A stretch of DNA of 64,000 bases. Origin: an uncultured Aquimarina sp. (GTDB lineage Bacteria > Bacteroidota > Bacteroidia > Flavobacteriales > Flavobacteriaceae). The stretch is from NCBI GenBank assembly GCA_947498815.1, contig CANMLU010000004.1:186001-250000 (forward strand). Direction: 5' to 3'. Both the position numbers and the translations under genes were made by a program. Each line of letters opens with the position of its first letter. The first letter of the stretch is position 1. This document shows, piece after piece, positions 18,140 to 27,182 of this stretch. The notes below the pieces were generated by a model, which was not told the origin of the DNA, did not search any database, and worked only from the letters and a program-made list of their open reading frames with translations.

Positions 18140-18535
18140 ATGGGAAAAAAAAGACCCGCAAAATGTATAAGTATTGAAGAAGCAAGAGAATTGCAAACTA
18201 CGTGGTGTGACACCAGAACACCAGAAATTGATCGATGTATTGGTTTTGAAGATACAAGAGAATTCTGGTGGAGTGTGGAAGAGTTACAGGACTATTTAAA
18301 ATATGTAAAAAAACAATCCAGAAAACAAGGGATTGATAATCCAGGGATAAGAATGTATTTTGGAGCGTATCCAGCATCAAAATGTAAAATGGGAAAAGGA
18401 TACTCTACTTTGTTTTTGGCACCTACAGGCGCACCTGCCGGTGGAGGTAAAGATGGTATAGATGATGCTCCTAATAATTATGATATAGAAGCTTATAATT
18501 TCAGTCAAAGTGGTCATCCACCTAAAATCTATTAA
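18140..18535 (+). CDS. Unrecognised 131-residue cytosolic protein
   Basis: No signal peptide or membrane segment. The N-terminus is basic (MGKKRPAKC), followed by an alternating helical region rich in Trp and Glu (TREFWWSVEELQDYLKYVKKQ), a segment IRMYFGAYPASKC, and a glycine-rich loop GAPAGGGKDGIDD. Four Cys residues occur. I do not recognise the family. It is first in a run of four close genes ending in a histidine kinase and response regulator, so it may be an input or output partner of that system. Confidence 0.6.
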   Translation: MGKKRPAKCISIEEARELQTTWCDTRTPEIDRCIGFEDTREFWWSVEELQDYLKYVKKQSRKQGIDNPGIRMYFGAYPASKCKMGKGYSTLFLAPTGAPAGGGKDGIDDAPNNYDIEAYNFSQSGHPPKIY

Positions 18536-18575
18536 ATTGATTGAGATTTTTGAATTAAAAAACATTTCTCTTTTA

Positions 18576-19235
18576 ATGGAGCTTCTTTCGGCTTCTATTG
18601 GATTATGTTACCTTAAAAAATACCGAGAAAGTTGGTCTCGGTATTTTGTTTTTTTTCTTTGTTTTACATTTCTTTTCGAATTAATGGGTTTTTTAACAAC
18701 TCAAATTAGTGATGATTTTTTATCATTTTTGATGGGTACAAATTTTGAAAAAAATCACTGGTTATATAATCCTTTTATCATTTTTAATTTCCTATTTTAT
18801 TTCCTTTTCTTTACTGCAAAATTAGAATCCACCAAAATTAAATCTGCATTTAAATATTTGGCAGTATTTTATTTGGGAACTTCCGTTCTAAATTTAATTA
18901 TTTCGGATTTTTTCTTTAGCAAGATTTCATCATATTCTTTTATTGTTGGATCTATTTTTTTATTGATCTCTGTTTTGTATTACTTCTTTGAAGTATTGCA
19001 AAGTGATAACATCCTTATTTTTAAAAGCTCATTTGCATTTTATGTTGCTGTAGGTGCATTGGTTTTTCATTTATGTGTTTCTCCACTGGTTATTTATAGT
19101 ATATATCTTACGGAGGCAAGTAATCCCGTTTTCGTAAAGATTAACGTATATATATTCACAATAGCAAATATTTTTATGTATACTTGTTATTCTATTGGTT
19201 TTGTAGTATGCTCGAAAGAGAACAAATCTTATTAA
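18576..19235 (+). CDS. Polytopic membrane protein before a histidine kinase
   Basis: About 219 residues from ATG 18576 (MELLSASIGLCYLKKY). The frame is open further upstream to 18510, but that would overlap the preceding gene and start with a polar stretch. Six or seven hydrophobic segments cover most of the chain, and charged loops are short. No catalytic motif is seen. Its end overlaps the kinase start by 28 bases, so it may be a separate sensory membrane module for a kinase with little sensor of its own. Confidence 0.6.
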   Translation: MELLSASIGLCYLKKYRESWSRYFVFFLCFTFLFELMGFLTTQISDDFLSFLMGTNFEKNHWLYNPFIIFNFLFYFLFFTAKLESTKIKSAFKYLAVFYLGTSVLNLIISDFFFSKISSYSFIVGSIFLLISVLYYFFEVLQSDNILIFKSSFAFYVAVGALVFHLCVSPLVIYSIYLTEASNPVFVKINVYIFTIANIFMYTCYSIGFVVCSKENKSY

Positions 19236-19984
19236 TAATATACTTCACCGTAATTATTCTTTTTTTTATAATATTCGGTATTGTATTCTTTATTGCTTTT
19301 CAACGACGTAAAAACAAATTATTACTTCAGAAACTTAAAGCAGAACAACGGTTCGAGGACGAAATCTTTAAATCTCGTATAGAAATCCAGGAACAAGCTC
19401 TTAAAAACGTAAGCTGGGAGCTGCATGATAATATTGGTCAATTGCTCTCAACTGCTGTGATGCAGATCAATATTATGGGAACTTCAATTGACAAAAACTC
19501 TGCAGATTCCCTGCAAGATGTTCGTAATTTGGTAGGAGATAGTCTTCAGGAAATTCGCAATCTATCGAAAACCCTGAATCACGAGGTGATCCAAAATGTG
19601 GGACTTGAGAAATCCATTCGGGTAGAGCTTAAGAGGTTTAAAAAACTTAATTTTTTGACTCCTACTCTGGAGATCAAAGGAGAAGAGTCTCATATTGATC
19701 CAAAAGACGAAATCATCTTATATCGGATTATTCAAGAATTTTTTTCCAATACTATTAAGCATGCTGAGGCATCCAAATTGGATGTTGAGCTAGAGTATAC
19801 CCCAGAGACTTTAAAGATACAAATACAAGATGATGGTGTTGGTTTTGATATGAAATCTGTAGAGGCTAATTCTGGTTTGTTGAATATGAAAAGTAGGGCG
19901 TCTTTGGTGAAAGCGAAACTAGAATATAAATCCGAACCAGGAAAAGGAGTTTTGCTTACCTTGTACTATCCTTTAAAAACATAA
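19208..19984 (+). CDS. Histidine kinase, HisKA_3 (NarL-class) type
   Basis: 258 residues from ATG 19208. One transmembrane helix (about residues 7-27) is followed by a coiled coil, then the HisKA_3 motif SWELHDNIGQLLSTA with phospho-acceptor His73. The ATPase domain has the N box (QEFFSNTIKHAEAS) and DDGVGFD. There is no extracytoplasmic sensor domain, so sensing probably comes from the membrane protein encoded just upstream and overlapping it. The regulator lies 120 bases downstream. Confidence 0.88.
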   Translation: MLEREQILLIIYFTVIILFFIIFGIVFFIAFQRRKNKLLLQKLKAEQRFEDEIFKSRIEIQEQALKNVSWELHDNIGQLLSTAVMQINIMGTSIDKNSADSLQDVRNLVGDSLQEIRNLSKTLNHEVIQNVGLEKSIRVELKRFKKLNFLTPTLEIKGEESHIDPKDEIILYRIIQEFFSNTIKHAEASKLDVELEYTPETLKIQIQDDGVGFDMKSVEANSGLLNMKSRASLVKAKLEYKSEPGKGVLLTLYYPLKT

Positions 19985-20104
19985 AGATTGATATAAATAG
20001 ATATAGCTTATGAAATGAGCATGAATAAAATTTATCATTAATACTAAAATCAATATGGTTAAATTTTATATGCGAATTCATTAATGTGAAGAAATTTTAA
20101 ACAG

Positions 20105-20755
20105 ATGAAAAAAAAGACCATAGTTATTGTAGATGATCATCTTTTATTTGCACAATCATTAGAAAGCTTAATTTCTAAGCTGGACGAATATGAAGTTTTG
20201 GCAATTCTGAAAAATGGAAAAGAGTTAACACAATACTACCTACATAAAAGAAAGAAACCAGATCTAATTCTTTTGGACGTAAAAATGCCCGTAATGGATG
20301 GAGTACAGACCATGCAGTGGCTCAAAGAAAATCAACCAGAACAAAAAGTATTGGCCTTAACAATGGAGGATGATGAAGAAACCATTATAAGAATGTTGCG
20401 AGCTGGCGCCAAAGGATACTTGCTTAAGGATATACATCCCGAAAATTTTGAATTTGCCATGAAGATGGTTATCGAACAAGGTTTTTATTATTCTGGAAAA
20501 ATAGAAAGTGCATTACGACACTCTGATGAAATTAAGAGTAGTATAGATCTTCAAGAAAGATTAACAGCCAAAGAAAGAATTTTTTTGAAGTTTGCCTGTT
20601 CTGAGCTAACATACAGAGATATCGCAGGAGAGATGGGATTAAGTCCAAAAACGATAGAAAACTATCGCGAAACGGTATTTAAGAAACTCGAAGTAAAGAC
20701 CAGAGTGGGGTTAGTGATTTACTGTATGAAAAATAAACTTTTTAAGATAGAGTAG
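20105..20755 (+). CDS. LuxR/NarL-family response regulator
   Basis: 216 residues. The receiver has acidic Asp10 and Asp11, phosphorylatable Asp58 (LILLDVKMPVMDG) and the conserved Thr/Lys region (ALTMED, GYLLKDI). The C-terminal LuxR helix-turn-helix reads LTAKERIFLKFACSELTYRDIAGEMGLSPKTIENYRETVFKKLEV. It is the partner of the adjacent HisKA_3 kinase. The ilv leader promoter begins about 20 bases after its stop. Confidence 0.92.
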   Translation: MKKKTIVIVDDHLLFAQSLESLISKLDEYEVLAILKNGKELTQYYLHKRKKPDLILLDVKMPVMDGVQTMQWLKENQPEQKVLALTMEDDEETIIRMLRAGAKGYLLKDIHPENFEFAMKMVIEQGFYYSGKIESALRHSDEIKSSIDLQERLTAKERIFLKFACSELTYRDIAGEMGLSPKTIENYRETVFKKLEVKTRVGLVIYCMKNKLFKIE

Positions 20756-20774
20756 TGCAAAACAAATATTTTTC

Positions 20775-20782
20775 TATATTTG
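20775..20782 (+). promoter_or_regulatory. -7 box of the ilv leader transcript
   Basis: TATATTTG fits TAnnTTTG exactly. It ends 9 bases before the ATG of the first leader peptide, so the leader mRNA would have almost no 5' untranslated region and may be leaderless. A -33 TTTG is not evident. Confidence 0.5.
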
Positions 20783-20791
20783 ACGTCATAA

Positions 20792-20857
20792 ATGAATAGA
20801 AGAAACATAAATATCAATATTGTCATTAGTATTGAGGTGATTATTTCACTTCAGTAA
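20792..20857 (+). CDS. ilv leader peptide 1
   Basis: A 21-residue ORF, MNRRNINININIVISIEVIISLQ-like; read exactly, residues 6-20 contain seven Ile, two Val and one Leu. The stop codon overlaps the antiterminator arm AAGGGAT (20856-20862). A ribosome stalled at Ile/Val codons would leave this arm free; one that reaches the stop would cover it. This is classic attenuation logic for a branched-chain operon. The peptide itself need have no function. Confidence 0.75.
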   Translation: MNRRNININIVISIEVIISLQ

Positions 20858-20887
20858 GGGATGCTATATTGTTTAACATATAATAAG

Positions 20888-20918
20888 ATCCCTTTGCGTA
20901 AGTAAAGGGATTTTTTTT
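20888..20918 (+). terminator. ilv attenuator 1 terminator
   Basis: ATCCCTTT (20888-20895) pairs with AAAGGGAT (20904-20911), followed by eight T. The competing arm AAGGGAT at 20856-20862 can pair with the same ATCCCTT, so antiterminator and terminator are mutually exclusive. Confidence 0.85.
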
Positions 20919-20934
20919 AACCTGAATTTTGAAT

Positions 20935-20997
20935 ATGAATACATTTAAGAATATTAATATCAATGTCATTAGCATTATTGTGATTAGTTCACCATAA
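20935..20997 (+). CDS. ilv leader peptide 2
   Basis: A 20-residue ORF beginning MNTFKNININVISI; it holds six Ile and two Val. Its DNA is plainly related to leader 1 (shared AATATCAAT and GTCATTAG blocks), so the unit arose by tandem duplication. The stop lies directly before the antiterminator arm TGAAGGG (20998-21004). Function as a stalling sensor for isoleucine and valine is inferred. Confidence 0.75.
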   Translation: MNTFKNININVISIIVISSP

Positions 20998-21029
20998 TGA
21001 AGGGTATTGGTTTAACTAAAATAATATAA

Positions 21030-21060
21030 ACTCCCTTCAATTTTGAAGGGAGTTTTTTTT
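21030..21060 (+). terminator. ilv attenuator 2 terminator
   Basis: ACTCCCTTCAA (21030-21040) pairs with TTGAAGGGAGT (21043-21053), followed by eight T. TGAAGGG at 20998-21004 can pair with CCCTTCA (21033-21039) instead, giving the same switch as attenuator 1. Confidence 0.85.
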
Positions 21061-21307
21061 GATAAAAAATGAATAACCAAATAAAATTAACAAATAGTGA
21101 TTGTAAAAATATTAAGTATAATCATCTGATAATCAGTGATTAGTTTGATTGAAAGTGCCATTGGATGTTGTAAGGATATTGAATAATATTTAATGGATTA
21201 ACCGTAACAAAATAATTTTATACTGAGGTTTATTTGATTAGGTGATTATTTGTCAAAAAAACTGTTAAAATTTTAAAGAATTAATAAAAAATATAGATTC
21301 AAAAGGA

Positions 21308-22984
21308 ATGAGTATCAATAAGTATAGTAAACAGGTCACTCAAGATGATACGCAACCAGCTGCACAGGCAATGCTTCATGCTATTGGTTTAACCGATGAA
21401 GATTTTAATAAACCTTTGGTCGGTATCGCAAGTACCGGTTACGAGGGTAATCCTTGTAATATGCACCTTAATGATCTTGCCAAGTTGGTAAAACAAGGAA
21501 CTGTCGAAGAGGGTGTTGTAGGGTTGATATTTAATACGATTGGCGTTAGTGATGGAATTTCTATGGGAACTCCGGGAATGCGTTTTTCGCTTCCATCGCG
21601 TGATGTAATTGCAGACTCAATGGAAACCGTAGTTCAGGCTATGTCATACGATGGTATGGTAACGGTAGTTGGTTGTGATAAAAATATGCCAGGAGCTTTA
21701 ATGGCTATGCTTCGATTAAACCGCCCTTCAATTTTGGTGTATGGTGGTACCATAGCATCTGGATGTCACGAAGGCAAAAAACTTGATGTAGTATCTGCTT
21801 TTGAAGCCTGGGGAGAAAAGGTAGCAGGTACAATTACACAAAAAGAATATAAAAATGTAATAGAAAAAGCATGCCCCGGTGCAGGAGCATGCGGCGGAAT
21901 GTATACTGCAAATACGATGGCTTCTGCCATTGAAGCATTAGGAATGTCTTTGCCATATAATTCTTCAAATCCAGCAATTAGTAAAAACAAGGAAGACGAG
22001 AGTATTGCTGCTGGGCGTGCTATGAGAGTTCTTTTAGAAAAAGACATTAAACCCAAGGATATAGTAACCAAAAAATCTTTGGAAAACGCCATACGATTAG
22101 TAACTGTTCTAGGGGGATCTACCAATGCGGTATTGCACTTTTTGGCAATTGCCAGAGCTGCTGATGTAGAGTTTACACTTGCAGATTTTCAAAGAATAAG
22201 TGATGAAACTCCTTTCCTTGCGGATTTAAAGCCTAGCGGAAAATACCTGATGGAAGATGTGCATGAAGTAGGCGGTATCCCTGCTGTTCTTAAATACTTA
22301 TTGAAAAAAGGATTGCTTCATGGAGATTGCTTGACCATTACCGGAAAAACCTTGGCCGAAAACTTATTGGATGTACCTGATCTTACCGAAGGCCAGGATG
22401 TTATAAAACCTCTTGAAAACCCTATCAAAGAAACAGGACATCTTCGAATCATGTTTGGAAACCTGGCTGAGGATGGATGTGTTGCTAAAATAACAGGTAA
22501 GGAAGGACTTCGTTTTCAAGGGAAAGCAAAAGTATTTGATGGAGAATATGCTGCCAATGACGGTATCAGAGATGGGCAAGTTGAAAAAGGAGATGTGGTC
22601 GTCATTCGGTATGAAGGGCCAAAAGGTGGTCCCGGAATGCCAGAAATGCTAAAACCAACAGCCGCAATTATGGGAGCTGGTTTAGGTAAAGATGTTGCGC
22701 TAATTACCGATGGAAGATTTTCTGGAGGAACTCATGGGTTTGTCGTCGGACACATCACTCCCGAAGCGCAAGAAGGTGGTCTTATTGGTTTGGTTGAAGA
22801 TGGAGATATCATTACAATCGATGCAGAAACAAACTCAATCGAGGTAGCCATCGATACAACCGAAATTGAAAAAAGAAAAGCCTCTTGGGTGCAACCAAAA
22901 CTAAAGTTTGATAGAGGAGTACTATATAAATATGCAAAAACAGTTTCGTCTGCATCAGAAGGATGTGTAACAGATGAATTCTAA
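21308..22984 (+). CDS. ilvD: Dihydroxy-acid dehydratase
   Basis: 558 residues, full length. Dehydrates dihydroxy acids to 2-oxo acids in isoleucine and valine synthesis. Iron-sulfur and active-site signatures are present: [50 protein letters not shown] and [16 protein letters not shown]. First gene of the ilv operon and directly behind the double attenuator. Confidence 0.96.
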   Translation: MSINKYSKQVTQDDTQPAAQAMLHAIGLTDEDFNKPLVGIASTGYEGNPCNMHLNDLAKLVKQGTVEEGVVGLIFNTIGVSDGISMGTPGMRFSLPSRDVIADSMETVVQAMSYDGMVTVVGCDKNMPGALMAMLRLNRPSILVYGGTIASGCHEGKKLDVVSAFEAWGEKVAGTITQKEYKNVIEKACPGAGACGGMYTANTMASAIEALGMSLPYNSSNPAISKNKEDESIAAGRAMRVLLEKDIKPKDIVTKKSLENAIRLVTVLGGSTNAVLHFLAIARAADVEFTLADFQRISDETPFLADLKPSGKYLMEDVHEVGGIPAVLKYLLKKGLLHGDCLTITGKTLAENLLDVPDLTEGQDVIKPLENPIKETGHLRIMFGNLAEDGCVAKITGKEGLRFQGKAKVFDGEYAANDGIRDGQVEKGDVVVIRYEGPKGGPGMPEMLKPTAAIMGAGLGKDVALITDGRFSGGTHGFVVGHITPEAQEGGLIGLVEDGDIITIDAETNSIEVAIDTTEIEKRKASWVQPKLKFDRGVLYKYAKTVSSASEGCVTDEF

Positions 22985-22997
22985 TAAAACTCCAATG

Positions 22998-23090
22998 CGT
23001 CGCATTGGTTTCAATTAAACTGTCATTTCTGTGAAGACAGGAATCTAAATAATTTGTAATTCTGGTGTAGACTGGAATCTAAAAAAATCT
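22998..23090 (+). repeat. REP-like repeats between ilvD and ilvB
   Basis: Contains the hairpin CCAATGCGTCGCATTGG and then two imperfect copies of a unit ending in GGAATCTA (CTGTGAAGACAGGAATCTA and CTGGTGTAGACTGGAATCTA). These resemble dispersed extragenic palindromes, and lie inside the operon. Confidence 0.6.
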
Positions 23091-23133
23091 AGGCTCTAAT
23101 TCTTATTAGTCTAGCTTAAAATAAAAACCGCGT

Positions 23134-24867
23134 ATGGAAACACAAACGCAGACTATTAAAAAGGAAACTAAAGTGGTAACAGAAAAGATGACTGGTGCAG
23201 AGGCCGTAATTAGATGTCTTTTGGCTGAAGGAGTAGATTTAGTGTATGGATACCCAGGAGGTGCTATTATGCCAGTATATGATGAGTTGTATAAGTACCA
23301 GGATCAATTACATCATGTATTAACAAGACACGAGCAAGGCGCTACTCATGCAGCACAAGGATATGCAAGAACGAGTGGCAGGGTAGGTGTGGCTATTGCT
23401 ACATCAGGACCAGGTGCTACCAATTTTGTAACAGGTATAGCTGATGCGCAAATCGATTCAACACCAATGGTATGTATTACTGGACAAGTAGGATCTCATT
23501 TATTAGGTTCTGATGCTTTTCAGGAAACTGATATTATTGGAATCTCTACCCCAATTACAAAGTGGAATCATCAGGTCACTAAAGCCGAGGATATACCTAC
23601 AATACTTGCCAAAGCATTTTATATAGCACGTTCTGGTCGGCCAGGACCTGTATTAATCGATATCACCAAGGATGCTCAGTTTGGAGAATTGGATTTTGCC
23701 TACTCAAAATGTAAAGGAGTACGAAGTTATAAACCAGTTCCTCAAACAGATTCAAAGAGTTTACAAGAAGCAGCAAAGTTGATCAATAAGGCGAAAAAAC
23801 CAATGATTGTTTTTGGTCAAGGTGTTATTTTGGGCGAAGCTGAAGAAGAATTGAAAAATTTTATCGAAAAATCCGGAATTCCATCAGCATGGACCATTTT
23901 GGGACTCTCGGCCTTACCAACTGCACATCCATTGAATGTTGGTATGGTAGGGATGCATGGTAACTATGGTCCTAATAAGTTAACCAACGAGTGTGATTTA
24001 TTATTGGCAATAGGGATGCGTTTTGATGATCGCGTTACCGGTAATCTCGAAACATATGCGAAACAAGCAAATGTCATTCATTTTGAAATTGACCCCGCAG
24101 AGGTGAATAAAAATGTGCATGCAGATGTTGCCGTTATGGGTAATGTTAAGGATACCTTATCTAAAATATTTCCATTGGTTCAACCTAATACTCATGAATC
24201 ATGGTTACAGCAATTTAGAGACTATGATGCCATAGAATATGATAAGGTTATCAAAGAAGAATTACACCCTTCCAAAGAAAGTCTTTCGATGGGTGAAGTG
24301 CTTAGAGGAATTAACGAAGTAACCAAAGGAGACGCTGTTATTGTATCCGATGTAGGACAGCATCAAATGATTGCTTGTCGATATGCAGAGTTTACAAAGT
24401 CCAAGAGCAATGTGACTTCTGGTGGTTTGGGTACTATGGGATTTGCGCTACCTGCTGCAATCGGAGCAAAGATGGGAGCCCCAGAAAGAGAAGTGGTGGC
24501 AATTATTGGAGATGGAGGATATCAAATGACCATACAAGAATTGGGAACTATTTTTCAGACCAGAGTGCCTGTCAAAATAGTGGTATTGAATAATGATTTT
24601 CTGGGAATGGTGCGCCAATGGCAACAGTTGTTCTTTGATAAGCGATATGCATCTACAGAAATGGTTAATCCCGATTTTGTAACTATTGCAAAAGGATATC
24701 ATATTGAGGCAACCAGAGTAACAAAAAGAGAAGATTTACAGGATGCTATTGCAGAGATGATTGCTTCAAAAGAACCATATTTCCTTGAAGTATGTGTAGA
24801 AAAAGAGAATAATGTATTCCCGATGATACCAACAGGAGCATCTGTTTCGGATATAAGACTAGAGTAG
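23134..24867 (+). CDS. ilvB: Acetolactate synthase large subunit
   Basis: 577 residues. ThDP enzyme joining pyruvate with pyruvate or 2-oxobutyrate. The catalytic Glu is in LTRHEQGATHAAQGYAR; FAD-region residues follow, and the ThDP motif GDGGYQMTIQEL...NNDFLGMVRQWQ is intact. A polar N-terminal extension of about 25 residues precedes MTGAEAVIRCL. ilvN starts two bases after its stop, so the subunits are made together. Confidence 0.96.
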   Translation: METQTQTIKKETKVVTEKMTGAEAVIRCLLAEGVDLVYGYPGGAIMPVYDELYKYQDQLHHVLTRHEQGATHAAQGYARTSGRVGVAIATSGPGATNFVTGIADAQIDSTPMVCITGQVGSHLLGSDAFQETDIIGISTPITKWNHQVTKAEDIPTILAKAFYIARSGRPGPVLIDITKDAQFGELDFAYSKCKGVRSYKPVPQTDSKSLQEAAKLINKAKKPMIVFGQGVILGEAEEELKNFIEKSGIPSAWTILGLSALPTAHPLNVGMVGMHGNYGPNKLTNECDLLLAIGMRFDDRVTGNLETYAKQANVIHFEIDPAEVNKNVHADVAVMGNVKDTLSKIFPLVQPNTHESWLQQFRDYDAIEYDKVIKEELHPSKESLSMGEVLRGINEVTKGDAVIVSDVGQHQMIACRYAEFTKSKSNVTSGGLGTMGFALPAAIGAKMGAPEREVVAIIGDGGYQMTIQELGTIFQTRVPVKIVVLNNDFLGMVRQWQQLFFDKRYASTEMVNPDFVTIAKGYHIEATRVTKREDLQDAIAEMIASKEPYFLEVCVEKENNVFPMIPTGASVSDIRLE

Positions 24868-24869
24868 TT

Positions 24870-25403
24870 ATGGAAAAAGAAAATTTTACAATATCGGTAT
24901 ATACCGAAAATAATATAGGATTGCTCAATAGGATATCGGCAATCTTTTTAAAGCGCCATATCAATTTGGATAGTATGACTGCATCTCAATCTGAGATCAA
25001 AGATGTGTTTCGATTTACAATTGCGGTAAAAGTAACTGAAGAGCAGGTAAAGAAAATTGTTGGTCAGATAGAGAAGCAAATTGAGGTGATTAAAGCTTTT
25101 TATCATAAGGAAGAAGATATTATTTATCAAGAAACCGCTTTGTTTAAGGTAGAATCAAAACTACTATTTGAAGAACGACAAATTCAAAATGTGATCAAGA
25201 ATAGCAATGCCAATATCGTCACTGTTACTCCAGAGTTTTTTGTTATTGAAAAAACAGGAAGAAGAAGAGAAGTTGAGGCATTATATCATAAGTTAGAACC
25301 TTATGGATTGATGCAATTTGTACGTTCAGGAAGAATTGCTGTGACTAAGGAAAAAATGCATATTTCTAAAATATTAGAAAGTTTTAATGAAGAAATCGTG
25401 TAA
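24870..25403 (+). CDS. ilvN: Acetolactate synthase small (regulatory) subunit
   Basis: 177 residues. N-terminal ACT domain (FTISVYTENNIGLLNRISAIFLKRHINLDSMTAS) and a C-terminal ALS small-subunit domain. It confers valine feedback inhibition and raises catalytic activity of IlvB. The spacing of two bases to ilvB indicates coupled translation. Confidence 0.94.
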   Translation: MEKENFTISVYTENNIGLLNRISAIFLKRHINLDSMTASQSEIKDVFRFTIAVKVTEEQVKKIVGQIEKQIEVIKAFYHKEEDIIYQETALFKVESKLLFEERQIQNVIKNSNANIVTVTPEFFVIEKTGRRREVEALYHKLEPYGLMQFVRSGRIAVTKEKMHISKILESFNEEIV

Positions 25404-25410
25404 GGGATAG

Positions 25411-25505
25411 CAGCTACATCCCCCGATAGCTATCGGGGATACAGCGTATAGCCCGACCCTGAGATCATACACTGAGTTTATCGAAGTGTAGTCGAAGGGA
25501 TACAC
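25411..25505 (+). repeat. REP-like palindromes between ilvN and ilvC
   Basis: CCCCGATAGCTATCGGGG (25421-25438) is a perfect 18-base palindrome. It is followed by a CACTGAGTTTATCGAAGTGTAGTCGAAGGGA unit (about 25470-25500) related to the dispersed GAGCTTGTCGAAG element also present at 58645. No T run follows, so full termination is unlikely. Confidence 0.65.
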
Positions 25506-25576
25506 CCAAAAAGAAAACAACTAAAATCAAAATTAAATCAAAATTCCGAAAGGAAAAGACAACAAATTAGAAAGAA

Positions 25577-27052
25577 ATGGCAAATTATTTTAATACGCTA
25601 TCATTAAGAGATCAATTAACACAATTGGGAAAATGTAGATTCATGAATGCTTCTGAGTTCTCAGACGGTGTAACTGCTCTTAAAGGAAAAAAAATAGTAA
25701 TTATTGGATGTGGAGCCCAAGGATTAAATCAAGGGTTGAATATGAGAGATTCTGGATTAGATATCTCCTATGCTCTGCGTGAAGCAGCGATTAATGAAAA
25801 GAGAGCATCCTATAAAAATGCGACAGATAATGGGTTCAATGTTGGGACTTATGAGCAACTTGTTCCGGATGCAGATATAGTAATTAATCTTACACCAGAC
25901 AAGCAGCATACTCAAGTGGTAAATACAGTGATGCCACTTATGAAAAAAGGGGCTACGTTATCGTACTCTCATGGATTTAATATTGTTGAAGAAGGCATGC
26001 AGGTGCGAGATGATCTTACTGTGATTATGGTAGCTCCAAAATGCCCCGGGTCCGAAGTGAGAGAAGAATATAAAAGAGGATTTGGGGTACCAACATTAAT
26101 CGCTGTGCACCCAGAAAATGATCCTCAAGGTCATGGATTAGATCAGGCCAAAGCATATGCAGTGGGTACAGGGGGAGATAGAGCAGGTGTGTTGGAATCA
26201 TCGTTCGTTGCCGAAGTAAAATCAGATCTTATGGGAGAGCAAACCATACTTTGTGGGTTGTTGCAAACAGGATCTATTTTGTGTTTTGATAAAATGATAG
26301 AAAAAGGTGTTGACGCTGGTTATGCATCAAAATTAATCCAATATGGTTGGGAAACGATCACAGAAGGATTAAAGTATGGTGGAATTACCAATATGATGGA
26401 TCGATTATCAAATCCTTCTAAAATCAAAGCATTTGAATTGTCTGAAGAACTAAAAGATATCATGCGCCCATTATTTCGAAAGCATATGGATGATATTATT
26501 TCTGGCCATTTTTCCAAAACAATGATGGAAGATTGGGGGAATGATGATAAAAACCTACTATCCTGGAGAGCGGCGACTGGTGAAACAGCTTTTGAGAAAA
26601 CACCTGCAGGTGATGTAGAGATTTCTGAACAGGAGTTTTACGACCATGGAGTATTGATGGTTGCTCTAGTAAGAGCTGGAGTAGAACTAGCTTTTGAAGC
26701 GATGACAGATTCTGGAATTATCGAGGAATCTGCATATTATGAATCATTACATGAAACCCCTCTTATCGCAAATACAATTGCCCGTAAGAAATTGTTTGAA
26801 ATGAACCGTGTTATTTCTGATACCGCAGAATATGGGTGTTATTTATTTGATCATGCTTGTAAACCATTATTAGCAGATTTCATGAAAAATATGGATACCG
26901 ATGTTATCGGAAAAGCTTATGATGCAGGAGTGAGTAATGAAGTAGATAATGCAAAATTAATTGAGGTAAATGCAGCATTAAGAAATCATCCCATAGAAAC
27001 CGTAGGAGCTAGATTAAGAGCTTCGATGACGGCTATGAAGCCAATAGTGTAA
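25577..27052 (+). CDS. ilvC: Ketol-acid reductoisomerase, long (class II) form
   Basis: 491 residues, the long E. coli-like form with a duplicated C-terminal domain. It isomerises and reduces acetohydroxy acids with NADPH. The Rossmann motif [10 protein letters not shown] and the catalytic regions ([33 protein letters not shown]) are visible. It follows the REP-containing gap after ilvN. Confidence 0.95.
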   Translation: MANYFNTLSLRDQLTQLGKCRFMNASEFSDGVTALKGKKIVIIGCGAQGLNQGLNMRDSGLDISYALREAAINEKRASYKNATDNGFNVGTYEQLVPDADIVINLTPDKQHTQVVNTVMPLMKKGATLSYSHGFNIVEEGMQVRDDLTVIMVAPKCPGSEVREEYKRGFGVPTLIAVHPENDPQGHGLDQAKAYAVGTGGDRAGVLESSFVAEVKSDLMGEQTILCGLLQTGSILCFDKMIEKGVDAGYASKLIQYGWETITEGLKYGGITNMMDRLSNPSKIKAFELSEELKDIMRPLFRKHMDDIISGHFSKTMMEDWGNDDKNLLSWRAATGETAFEKTPAGDVEISEQEFYDHGVLMVALVRAGVELAFEAMTDSGIIEESAYYESLHETPLIANTIARKKLFEMNRVISDTAEYGCYLFDHACKPLLADFMKNMDTDVIGKAYDAGVSNEVDNAKLIEVNAALRNHPIETVGARLRASMTAMKPIV

Positions 27053-27182
27053 CCAACTATAAGGGATATTAACCAACCAAATTTTGTCTAGCCGGATCTG
27101 TTGGAGTTTTTGAGATGTGTATTGTGTGAACTTTGATGGATCTTGGCAGACAAAAAATGTTTAAGTATAAATGTGAGGAATT

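Larger units (their letters stand above)
20756..21307 (+). other. Long ilv leader region with two attenuators
   Basis: 552 bases between the response regulator and ilvD. It holds a promoter, two leader peptides, each followed by an antiterminator arm and an intrinsic terminator, then about 247 AT-rich bases in which I see no further clear element. Details are in the separate entries. Confidence 0.8.

Noticed and set aside
21069-21143. Third short ORF (24 codons) in the ilv leader
   Set aside because: Not enriched in a run of branched-chain codons like the other two and no terminator or antiterminator arm follows it.
25411-25505. CRISPR-like repeat array
   Set aside because: The repeats are few, unequal and palindromic, without regular spacers; they match the dispersed REP style.
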